64,000 nucleotides of DNA. It comes from Microbispora sp. H13382. GTDB lineage: Bacteria; Actinomycetota; Actinomycetes; Streptosporangiales; Streptosporangiaceae. The notes under the pieces were generated by a model, which made no database searches, was not told the DNA's origin, and was given only the letters and a program-made list of their open reading frames with translations. The stretch is taken from the NCBI RefSeq assembly GCF_014161445.1, contig NZ_JABBXA010000014.1, positions 143,881-207,880 of the forward strand, given 5' to 3'. The position numbers were made by a program, and so were the translations under genes. Below, piece by piece: positions 16,869 to 25,250 of this stretch; position 1 is the first letter of the stretch; every line of letters starts with the position of its first letter.

Positions 16869-19529
16869 TCAGGTCCCGGCAGAGGCGCGCCCTGCGAGGC
16901 GTCGGCGCTCAGCGGCCACGACCTCTCGGGCGAGTTCAGTCTCGGACAGGTCCACCGCCTCGGGGGCGGAGTCGGCCATGTCGCTTACCCGGGCGAAGTC
17001 GTCGAACAGCCGCTTCTTTCCAGCTACCAGTTCGACGATTCGCTGATCGACGCTGTCTTCGGACAGTAACCGGTGGACCTGCACCGTCTGCACCTGACCC
17101 ATCCGGTGTGCACGGGCGATGGCTTGGGCCTCGGTAGTGGGCTTGAGCTGGGGCTCGCAGATGACGACGACGGACGCGGACTGAATGTTGAGCCCGACGC
17201 CGCCGGCGACGATCTGAGCAACGAGCACAGCCCCATGCGTGGCCGACGAGAACTGGTCTACCATCTGCTGGCGTTGGTTTGCCGGGACCGACCCCGTCAG
17301 GGGCCCGAACACCGGGCCCGGCAGCGACCGGGCTAGCAGGTTCAGGATCTCCCTGAAGTAGGAGAACACGATGATCCGCCGCTCGTTCTCCTCCGCCTCG
17401 CGGACGATCTCGATAAGCCTTTGCACCTTTTCAGACCGGGCCCCCTGGAGCATGGCCGCCTGGCGCATCTCCATGAAGTTCCCACGCTCAACAGCCACCC
17501 GGTAACAGGAGGCGTCCGCTGCAGACATGGGAAGCCATTCATCGATCTCGATGAGCTCTGGGAGTTCGGTAAGCACGTCCTCCTGGTTTCTGCGGAGGTA
17601 GGCCGGCGCGATCTGCCGCCGGAACGTCCGGGGGGACAGATCCGTGGCGTCGACGGTGAGGTCAGGGCGTACATAAGAGGCGAGATTGCGGAACTCGTCG
17701 ACCTTGTTCTCCAGCGGCGTGCCGGTGAGCAGGATCGCACGGTCCGAGCGCGCGATGAGGTCGTTGGTCCTGATGGTGCGCCGCGCCTGTGGATTTTTGA
17801 TCAAATGAGCTTCATCGACCACGACGCACGCCAGATCGCGAAGCTCCTTGAGCGCAGGCTCCCACCACGCCAGGGTCTCGTATGTCGTGACGGCGACCCC
17901 GCCATCGCGTACCCACGCCCGGGCCGCGCGCTCGCGATCCGGTCCGTGGACGCGGTGCGCCCGCAGCCTCGACTTGCCGGTCACCTCGCGAATCCAGTTG
18001 GTGACCACTGCGGCCGGGCAAATCACCAGAAAGTGCGTCTCACCCCGGCTACGGAGATGGGCGAGCACGGCGAGGGCCTCGACGCTCTTACCGAGTCCCA
18101 TCTCGTCCCCGATGATGACCTTGCGCTGTACAAGTGCGAATCGGGCCGCGAAGCTCTGGTACCCGCGCAGTGACGCGGTCAGGTGTTCACCGCTCAATGC
18201 CTGGTCGCGCACCGCCTTGATGATCTCCTCTGGGAGATCTCCGTGCACCGCGTTCTCGTCCTCGGTGATGAAACCGAGCTCGGAGAGCATGGCGAAGTAG
18301 TCGGCGGGCCGAGAGAGGAAGTCGTCCCACGGGTCCGCGTTGACGCTGCCCGGGCTGGACGGCGACGGCCCACGGAGCAACTCGGCGCGCCGCCTGACGA
18401 TCTGGATGCTCTCGCGAAGTCCGGCCGCCGGGAGCAATCTGGTCGGAATCACGAGAAGGTGAGTGGTCCTGCCTCCGATGACCGTCCGCAGCGGATCGAG
18501 CTCGGCCGCGCGCTCCAGGTCGGCTGACGCGCCGCGGGTCTGACGGCACGCGTCCCATTCGGCGAGGCGCCGTAGCAGGTGGGTGGTCTCCGGACGACGG
18601 CTGTTGATGTCGATGCGTACAGGCGTCTCGTCGTACGTCGTCTGCCAGAGCGTCTGTGCCGCTCCGAGCATGCGCCGTGCGGACATCTCTCCGACGCCGG
18701 GCAGCGTCTGCAGAGACATGCCGCAGTTCAGCACCTCCTGCACCGTGTTGATGCCGGCCTGGGAGAGTGGACTCAGCCGCAGGCGCTCACGGGTGGCCGC
18801 TTTCAGCGCGTCCATTGGCATCTCCTGCAGGAGCCGCTGAGCCTCCGCGCGCCGGACCTTCTCGCCTGCATCGCGCGCAGCCAATCGGTACGAAGCTTCA
18901 CTCGCGACGGCTCTGGCGATAGCGGCCAGCGCCTCGGACAGGCCTGCGACGGCCGATTGGTCCACGATCTCAGGATCCGGGCCGGTGCGCCCGGCGACGA
19001 GGTTGAGGCGAAGGGCCGGGTTGAGCAGTGCGTCGAATCCGATGCCGGGCGCGCCGACGGCCGTGGTGAAGGTCCCGAGCTGCTCCAGACGCTCTGGTCC
19101 GCCAACCCTGGTGAACACCGCATGTCGGAGCTGCAGGAGTTTGGCCGCGGTGTCCGCCGACTGCTTCCTCGCCGATCCGGTGAAGAAACGACGCACGTCG
19201 AGCACGGGACCGACCTCGGCGATGGCGCGGGGTGCGTCCTCGGTGAGCAGCCGCAGCATCGCCTCGTCGCTCGCTGTCATCGCAGGGAGGTTCGCGCGTC
19301 GCCACAGGTGCATGACGATGCCCGTGTCATTCGTCTCGAGCGGAACCACGCGCCACGCGGGCTGGCCCGCTCGCGTGATCTCAAGGCTGCGGGAGTGCAG
19401 GTGCCGCTCGCTGTCGGCGGCGGCCTGATGGACGGCATGGTGCCAGGCCCGCAGGTCTTCGGCGCGCTGTCCCCACTGCTTGAAGTCCGCCACGAGGCGA
19501 CGAATCTGTTCGCGCTCTGTCTTGTTCAT
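16869..19529 (-). CDS. SNF2-family helicase with HhH segment
   Basis: A protein of about 886 aa. The N-terminal half contains a helix-hairpin-helix DNA-binding segment (around residues 245-300, with LQTLPGVGEMSARRML). The C-terminal half is an SNF2 motor: Walker A GDEMGLGKS near residue 475, DEAHLIKN near 570, LTGTPLENK, and motif VI with ARAHRMGQ. It would be a cytoplasmic ATP-driven DNA translocase. ATG 19529 is my choice; GTG 19541 is equally possible and neither has a good Shine-Dalgarno sequence. It converges with the methylase upstream in the window (119-nt gap) and diverges from the DrmD-like gene, sharing a regulatory region rich in inverted repeats. No nuclease domain is visible, so any defence role would need a partner. 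Confidence 0.82.
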   Translation of the reverse strand: MNKTEREQIRRLVADFKQWGQRAEDLRAWHHAVHQAAADSERHLHSRSLEITRAGQPAWRVVPLETNDTGIVMHLWRRANLPAMTASDEAMLRLLTEDAPRAIAEVGPVLDVRRFFTGSARKQSADTAAKLLQLRHAVFTRVGGPERLEQLGTFTTAVGAPGIGFDALLNPALRLNLVAGRTGPDPEIVDQSAVAGLSEALAAIARAVASEASYRLAARDAGEKVRRAEAQRLLQEMPMDALKAATRERLRLSPLSQAGINTVQEVLNCGMSLQTLPGVGEMSARRMLGAAQTLWQTTYDETPVRIDINSRRPETTHLLRRLAEWDACRQTRGASADLERAAELDPLRTVIGGRTTHLLVIPTRLLPAAGLRESIQIVRRRAELLRGPSPSSPGSVNADPWDDFLSRPADYFAMLSELGFITEDENAVHGDLPEEIIKAVRDQALSGEHLTASLRGYQSFAARFALVQRKVIIGDEMGLGKSVEALAVLAHLRSRGETHFLVICPAAVVTNWIREVTGKSRLRAHRVHGPDRERAARAWVRDGGVAVTTYETLAWWEPALKELRDLACVVVDEAHLIKNPQARRTIRTNDLIARSDRAILLTGTPLENKVDEFRNLASYVRPDLTVDATDLSPRTFRRQIAPAYLRRNQEDVLTELPELIEIDEWLPMSAADASCYRVAVERGNFMEMRQAAMLQGARSEKVQRLIEIVREAEENERRIIVFSYFREILNLLARSLPGPVFGPLTGSVPANQRQQMVDQFSSATHGAVLVAQIVAGGVGLNIQSASVVVICEPQLKPTTEAQAIARAHRMGQVQTVQVHRLLSEDSVDQRIVELVAGKKRLFDDFARVSDMADSAPEAVDLSETELAREVVAAERRRLAGRASAGT

Positions 19530-19620
19530 GCCTCGCCACACGGGTTCGATCAGTTAGCGTCAGGCGATGGTAAAGCACCCGCCCATGGTGGGGAACTGGA
19601 TCTCAAAGGGACAGTAGGGG

Positions 19621-19675
19621 TACCGACGCTGTGTAGTCGGTATTTATCGCTGATCGTCGATAAGGTCTGCAGACC
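19621..19675. promoter_or_regulatory. Cluster of three inverted repeats between divergent helicase genes
   Basis: Three abutting dyads: TACCGAC-N8-GTCGGTA (19621-19642), TTATCG-N8-CGATAA (19644-19663) and the perfect 12-bp palindrome GGTCTGCAGACC (19664-19675). They end 8 nt before the GGAGGT ribosome-binding site of the gene at 19695. They could be operators for either gene or hairpins in the leader of the + strand gene. Confidence 0.45.
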
Positions 19676-19694
19676 GACGATCTGGAGGTCATTG

Positions 19695-22600
19695 GTGAGG
19701 CTTGAGGATCTTGTGTCCGGCGTCCGGGTGTCCGGGGTGGTGCCCGGCGAGACGGTCTCGGTAATCGCCGCGCAGTGGCACGGTTCCGACGCGCTGGAAC
19801 TGACCTTCAAGACCCTCGACGGAGGGCTGCGTCAGCAGGTGCTCTTCCGGACCGATGAGGCGAAGCTGAGCCTCTCCGACGCGGGCAGCCGGCCGTTCGA
19901 CGCGGACCCGGAGGAGTTCCGGCTGGTCGCCGAGGCGCAGCGGATCTCCTTGGCCGGTCTGTTCGATCCGATGCTGGCCGTGGCCACCAGTGCCGTGGAG
20001 CCGTTGCCCCACCAGATCCGGGCCGTGTACGACGAGATGCTCAACCGCACGCCGCTGCGGTTCCTCCTGGCCGACGATCCGGGTGCCGGTAAGACGATCA
20101 TGGCTGGTCTGTACGTCAAGGAGCTTCTGCTCCGTGACGACGTGAAGCGCTGCCTGATCGTGGCGCCCGGCGGGTTGGTCGACCAGTGGCATGACGAGCT
20201 GTTCTTCAAGTTCGGCCTGCGCTTCGACATCCTGACCACGGCCATGGCCGACACCGCGCTCGGTTCGAGCGTCTTCGAGCAGTACCCGCTGCTCATCGCG
20301 CGAATGGACCAGCTCGCGCGCAATGAGTATCTGACCGCGCAGCTCGACGACGCCGAGTTCGACCTGGTCGTCGTGGACGAGGCCCACCGGATGGGCGCGC
20401 ACTACTTCGGCGGCAAGCTGACCAAGACTCGCCGCTTCCAGCTCGGCGAGAGGCTCCGCGACCGCACGCGGCACCTGCTGCTGATGACGGCCACCCCCCA
20501 CGCCGGCAAGGAGGAGGACTTCCACCTTTTCCTCACACTGCTCGAGCGTGACGGCTTCGAGGGCAAGTTCAAGACGGGCGTGCACAGTGCCGACACCACC
20601 GGGCTCATGCGACGCATGGTCAAGGAGGATCTGCTCACCTTCGAGGGCAAGCCACTCTTTCCCGAGCGGATCGCTCAGACCGTGCCCTACGAGCTCACCG
20701 AAGACGAGCAGGACCTCTACGAGCGCGTCACCGATTATGTGCGCGAGGGGATGAACCGAGCCGATCGCCTGGACGACAAGCGTCGCAACACCGTCGGCTT
20801 CGCGTTGACGGTGCTCCAGCGGCGCCTCGCCTCCAGCCCCGAAGCGATCTACCAGTCCCTGGTCCGACGTGCCGGACGCCTCAAGCGTCGCCGGGACGAC
20901 CTGCTCCATGGCCGCGGTGTCGCCGGCGAACCCGCCCCGATCGACCCGGCCGACTGGGACGACGACGAGCACAGCGCCGAGGAGGTCGAGCGCATCGAGG
21001 AGGAGCTGCTCGACGCTGCGACCGCGGCGCGCACCATCGAGGAGCTCAACGCCGAGCTGGCGGACCTCGACCGGCTCATCCATGTAGCGCTCCGGGTGCG
21101 CAATCTCGACGCCGACCGCAAGTGGGTCGAACTGCGCAAGATCCTCGACGACAACGACCTCATCCATCCTGGTGCGGAGAAGCCACGCAAGCTGATCATC
21201 TTCACCGAGCACCGCGACACCCTCGACTACCTTGCCCGCAAAATCCGTTCGCTCTTCGGCAGGCCCGACACCGTACAGGCCATCCATGGCGGCGTCCGGC
21301 GTGCTGACCGGCGAGCTATCACCGAGGAGTTCACCAAGAGCCCGGCCTGCCAGGTGCTTCTGGCCACCGATGCGGCCGGTGAGGGGCTCAACCTCCAGGC
21401 CGGCCACCTGATGGTCAACTACGACCTGCCGTGGAACCCGAACCGCATCGAGCAGCGCTTCGGCCGCATCCACCGAATCGGCCAGACCGAGGTGTGCCGC
21501 CTGTGGAACCTCGTGGCCGCAAACACGCGCGAGGGCGAGGTGTTCGGGCGTCTGCTGCAAAAGGTCGAGGAGCAGCGCAAGGCCTACGGCGGCAAGGTGT
21601 TCGACGTCCTGGGGGCGGCCTTCGACGAGACGCCGCTGCGCGAGCTGCTGATCGAGGCCATCCGCTACGGCGACCTCCCCGAGACCCGGGCCAGGATGGA
21701 GCAGGTCATCGACGATTCGGTCGCCCACGGCCTCAAGGAGCTTCTCCACGAACGCGCGCTCACCCACGACGTGCTGTCGGACGCGGACCTGGCCCAGATG
21801 CAGCGCGTCATGGAGGAGGCGCGCGCTCGACGGCTGCAGCCGCACTACATCGAGTGGGCCTTCCGTTTCGCATTTCAACGCCTCGGCGGCCGGCTCGCAA
21901 GACGTGAGCGCGGCCGCTACGAGATCGCGCACGTTCCCGCGGCCGTCCGCGCCGTAACCAAGCACGGTCCTGTCGCCAGTCGTTATGAGCGGGTCACGTT
22001 CGAACTCGACCGCGTCGACGTCCCGGACAAGCCCCGTGCCGACCTGCTCGCCCCCGGGCACCCGCTCCACGGTGCCGTCGCTGAGCTCACCATCACGCAG
22101 CTCCGCCCCATTCTCGAGCGCGGGACCGTTCTGGTCTCCGCGGACATCGAGGAGCCGAACCTGCTGGTCGGCGTCGTGGAGGAGGTCGTCGACGGCACCG
22201 GGGCGTCGATCGCCCGGCGGTTCGGATACGCCTATGTCGACGCCGCCGGCCAGGTCAGGCCCGTCGGCCCCGCGCCGTACCTCGACTGCGTGGCCGCCCA
22301 GCACACTCCCACCGCCGAGGCGGTCACGAAGACGGCCTGGCTCGCCGAGGCCGAGTCCCGGGCCCGAACCTGGATCATCGGTCACCAGCTCAAGGAGTAC
22401 CTCGCCGAGGTGGCACCCCGCCGGCTCGCCGAGCTCGAACGGACCCGGAAACGAGTCGACGAGCGACTGACACACGAGTCGAACCGGCTCGTCGGCGAGG
22501 CGATCGCCGCGCAGGAGAAGGAGCGGGCCGGTGTCAAACCGAAGGAGAGCTCCGACGGTCTCCTCCGCAAGGCTCAGGACCTCCAGGCCCGGCGGCAGAT

Positions 22601-23123
22601 CCGTCTGGCGCTGCTGGAGCAGCAGGTGCAGCTGGCCACCAAGCCGCCACGCATCATGACCGCCGCGCTGGTGCTGCCGCTGTCCATGGTCGCGACCGAG
22701 ATCGCGGCGGACGCTCCCATCCATGCGAGGGGGACCAAGGCCGTCGAGCGGCGCGGTGTCGATCTGGTGCTCGCGACCGAGCGTGCTCTCGGCCGGGAGC
22801 CGCGGGAGCGGGCGTTCAACAACCCCGGCTACGACGTCCTGTCCCTGCCCGCCGACGGCGGCCCCTCGATCCGCATCGAGGTCAAGGCGCGGATCGAGGG
22901 AGCCGGGGACTTCTACGTCACCCACAACGAGATCATCACCGGCAAGAACGCCGCCCCCTACTACCGGCTCGCTTTGGTCACCGTCAGCACGGTCGGCCCG
23001 GAACACGATCAGGTGCGGTACCTCGCCGATCCCTTCGCCGGTGTCGACCTCGGTGACCTTGCCGCGACCGGCGTTCGCGCCGACTGGCCGAGGACCTGGG
23101 CGGCCGGCACCACGCCCTTCTGA
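19695..23123 (+). CDS. drmD: DrmD-like SNF2 helicase with C-terminal DUF3883
   Basis: A 1142-aa helicase: Walker A DDPGAGKT near residue 129, DEAH near 227, LLMTATPHAG, then helicase C with TDAAGEGLN and EQRFGRIHRIGQ. Around residues 1010-1090 is a DUF3883 domain (NNPGYDVLS, RIEVKAR, VTHNEI, YRLALV), a predicted PD-(D/E)XK-like fold that includes the E-V-K triad. Motor plus DUF3883 at this length is the layout of DrmD, the SNF2 helicase of class 1 DISARM. DrmMI, DrmA, DrmB and DrmC are not adjacent, so DISARM is not complete here. GTG 19695 is supported by GGAGGT 5 nt upstream; the frame stays open further 5' but there it is antisense to the SNF2 gene. The DUF262 gene follows 103 nt downstream on the same strand. 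The symbol denotes resemblance only. Confidence 0.75.
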   Translation: MRLEDLVSGVRVSGVVPGETVSVIAAQWHGSDALELTFKTLDGGLRQQVLFRTDEAKLSLSDAGSRPFDADPEEFRLVAEAQRISLAGLFDPMLAVATSAVEPLPHQIRAVYDEMLNRTPLRFLLADDPGAGKTIMAGLYVKELLLRDDVKRCLIVAPGGLVDQWHDELFFKFGLRFDILTTAMADTALGSSVFEQYPLLIARMDQLARNEYLTAQLDDAEFDLVVVDEAHRMGAHYFGGKLTKTRRFQLGERLRDRTRHLLLMTATPHAGKEEDFHLFLTLLERDGFEGKFKTGVHSADTTGLMRRMVKEDLLTFEGKPLFPERIAQTVPYELTEDEQDLYERVTDYVREGMNRADRLDDKRRNTVGFALTVLQRRLASSPEAIYQSLVRRAGRLKRRRDDLLHGRGVAGEPAPIDPADWDDDEHSAEEVERIEEELLDAATAARTIEELNAELADLDRLIHVALRVRNLDADRKWVELRKILDDNDLIHPGAEKPRKLIIFTEHRDTLDYLARKIRSLFGRPDTVQAIHGGVRRADRRAITEEFTKSPACQVLLATDAAGEGLNLQAGHLMVNYDLPWNPNRIEQRFGRIHRIGQTEVCRLWNLVAANTREGEVFGRLLQKVEEQRKAYGGKVFDVLGAAFDETPLRELLIEAIRYGDLPETRARMEQVIDDSVAHGLKELLHERALTHDVLSDADLAQMQRVMEEARARRLQPHYIEWAFRFAFQRLGGRLARRERGRYEIAHVPAAVRAVTKHGPVASRYERVTFELDRVDVPDKPRADLLAPGHPLHGAVAELTITQLRPILERGTVLVSADIEEPNLLVGVVEEVVDGTGASIARRFGYAYVDAAGQVRPVGPAPYLDCVAAQHTPTAEAVTKTAWLAEAESRARTWIIGHQLKEYLAEVAPRRLAELERTRKRVDERLTHESNRLVGEAIAAQEKERAGVKPKESSDGLLRKAQDLQARRQIRLALLEQQVQLATKPPRIMTAALVLPLSMVATEIAADAPIHARGTKAVERRGVDLVLATERALGREPRERAFNNPGYDVLSLPADGGPSIRIEVKARIEGAGDFYVTHNEIITGKNAAPYYRLALVTVSTVGPEHDQVRYLADPFAGVDLGDLAATGVRADWPRTWAAGTTPF

Positions 23124-23226
23124 TCCACGCCGCCGCCCCCTGGTGGGGCGATGTGGCCGACGTAGCCCAGACCGCCCGGCTGGAGAAGGTGCCGGGCGAC
23201 GTTGATCACCCGGAGGACGAGAATTA

Positions 23227-25101
23227 ATGGGGTTCCAGACGCCGCTCTATAGGCTGGCCGACTATCTGAATTGGACCACCAGCGGGGCAATTCAGCTGCC
23301 TGACTTCCAGCGTGGCTACAAGTGGGAGGACGAGCGGATCCGCCAGTTGCTCGTCACGGTCCTGCAGAGACACCCCATGGGGGTGGTGATGCTGCTCAAG
23401 ACCGGAAACGACCAGATCCGGTTCAAGCCGCGTCCGATCGAAGGTGTGGAGCTTCCCGCCGGTACCGAGGCGGGGTCCTTGCTCCTGGACGGGCAGCAGC
23501 GACTGACGTCGCTGACCCAGGCGCTGACCGGGGACGGCGTCGTGTCCACCAAGGACAGCCGTGGCAAGCTCATGGACCGCCGCTACTACATCGACATCAG
23601 GCTCGCTCTGCAAGGCGAGGACCGCATCGACGAGGCCGTCATCTCGGTGCCCGGCGACGGCGTGGTGCGCACCAACTTCGGCAAGGACGTCGTGCTCGAT
23701 CTCTCGGACGAGGACAAGGAGAGGACTGCGGGCTACTTCCCCTTCCGCCTTCTGTACGATCCGCTGCAGGCGGCGACCTGGCTCATGTTGCTGCCCGACA
23801 CCTCTCTGATACCGGAGTTCATGGCAGAAATTGTGCAGCCGGCGGCGACGTACAACATTCCGGCCATCGAGTTGGACGTGAAGACAAGCAAGTCGGCGGT
23901 GGCCACCGTATTCGAAAAGGTCAACACAGGTGGCCTGACCCTCAACGTGTTCGAGCTGCTCACCGCGACCTTCGCCGGTGACAAGGACTACTACGACCAG
24001 CACGGCGAGGACTTCCGCCTCAACGAAGACTGGCTGAAGACTCAGGAGGTCTTCGCTTCGCATCCGGTGTTGCATGCCGTGGAGAACACCGACTTCCTTC
24101 AAGCGGTCACGATGCTCGCGACGCTGAAGCGCAATCACGCCGACACTTCTGACCGCCCGCCGGCCGTGTCGGCCAAGCGTGAGGACGTCCTCAAGCTTCA
24201 GCTCACTGAGTACCTGGAATGGGTGGAGCCGCTGCGCACGGGCTTTGTCTGGGCGGCCACATTCCTCGCGGATCTGCATATCTTCGATCAGCGGTCGGTT
24301 CCGTACGCCAAACAGCTCGTGCCGATGGCGGCGCTGCGGGTCGTGTTGGGCGACTCCATCGATCTCCACGGGGTCCGTGAACGGATCGCCCAGTGGTACT
24401 GGTGCGGCGTCCTGGGCGAGCTCTACGGCAGCGCCAACGAGACTCGATTCGTCCGGGACCTGGAGCAGGTGCCGGACTGGGCGTGCGGCAAGGACGGCGC
24501 TGTGGTGCCACGCACGATTCAGGACGCGGCGTTCGTGGAGTCCCGGCTGCACTCGCTGCGGACGCGAGGGGCGGCGGCGTACAAGGGCATCCACGCACTC
24601 GTCATCGCAGACGACGCGGCGGACTGGATGTACGACAAGAGGTTCGACAAGGTCCAGTACGTCGACATGAACGTCGACATTCATCACATCTTCCCCTACA
24701 AGTGGTGCCTCGACCACGGCGTCGAGGACGAGCGCCGCGAAAGCATCGTCAACAAGACACCGCTGTCCGCGGCCACCAATCGCAAGATCGGGGGCGTCGC
24801 ACCGTCGAAGTACATGGTCGCCATCGAGAGGGCCGCCGGCATATCTTCCGACAAGCTGGATTCCTTGATCTCGTCGCACCGCTGCGATCCGAAGGCGATG
24901 CGCGCGGACGATTTCGACGCCTTCTTCGTGGCGCGGCGTGAAGCACTCGTCAAGCTGGTGGAGAAGGCCATGGGCAAGACCGTGCAACGGGACGCTTCCG
25001 AGGGCGAGATGCAGGAGTCCGCAGACCGGTTCGACGCTGCCGACATCGCCGTCGTCCCAGATGAGGAGGGGCCCTATGGCGATGAGCAACTCTCATCGTA
25101 G
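23227..25101 (+). CDS. GmrSD-like DUF262/DUF1524 nuclease (type IV restriction-like)
   Basis: A 624-aa protein. The N-terminal DUF262 has both signatures: DFQRGYKW at 26-33, and DGQQRLTSL at 88-96, a ParB/Srx-like NTP-binding site. The C-terminal DUF1524-type HNH nuclease has VDIHHIFPYKW with His486-His487, plus the later NKTPLSAATNRKIG segment that supplies the Asn. Proteins of this architecture (GmrSD and related) cut phage DNA, in known cases DNA with modified bases, in an NTP-dependent way. ATG 23227 has GGAGG about 10 nt upstream. It probably shares a transcript with the DrmD-like helicase. It may act alone as a type IV enzyme; whether it needs the helicase is open. Confidence 0.88.
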   Translation: MGFQTPLYRLADYLNWTTSGAIQLPDFQRGYKWEDERIRQLLVTVLQRHPMGVVMLLKTGNDQIRFKPRPIEGVELPAGTEAGSLLLDGQQRLTSLTQALTGDGVVSTKDSRGKLMDRRYYIDIRLALQGEDRIDEAVISVPGDGVVRTNFGKDVVLDLSDEDKERTAGYFPFRLLYDPLQAATWLMLLPDTSLIPEFMAEIVQPAATYNIPAIELDVKTSKSAVATVFEKVNTGGLTLNVFELLTATFAGDKDYYDQHGEDFRLNEDWLKTQEVFASHPVLHAVENTDFLQAVTMLATLKRNHADTSDRPPAVSAKREDVLKLQLTEYLEWVEPLRTGFVWAATFLADLHIFDQRSVPYAKQLVPMAALRVVLGDSIDLHGVRERIAQWYWCGVLGELYGSANETRFVRDLEQVPDWACGKDGAVVPRTIQDAAFVESRLHSLRTRGAAAYKGIHALVIADDAADWMYDKRFDKVQYVDMNVDIHHIFPYKWCLDHGVEDERRESIVNKTPLSAATNRKIGGVAPSKYMVAIERAAGISSDKLDSLISSHRCDPKAMRADDFDAFFVARREALVKLVEKAMGKTVQRDASEGEMQESADRFDAADIAVVPDEEGPYGDEQLSS

Positions 25102-25250
25102 GGGCAGCAAACGGTACCGCCTCCGCCTCGCTCCTCAGTGTCTACCATTGCTCAATATTGGTCATAAATCGGAGATATGCCGCTGGTCGGACCTGGACCC
25201 GCGGTGGTCACAGTCCTCGATCGGTTCGCCGCGTGGGTAGAGGCCGCGCG

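Noticed and set aside
19689..23006. 1105-aa open frame on the - strand
   Set aside because: It is antisense to the DrmD-like gene, whose motifs are complete. Long mirror frames are common at this G+C.
19695..23123. Complete DISARM, BREX or Druantia locus
   Set aside because: Only single components resemble these systems (DrmD-like, BrxD/BrxHI-like, DruE-like); the defining partner genes are not adjacent.
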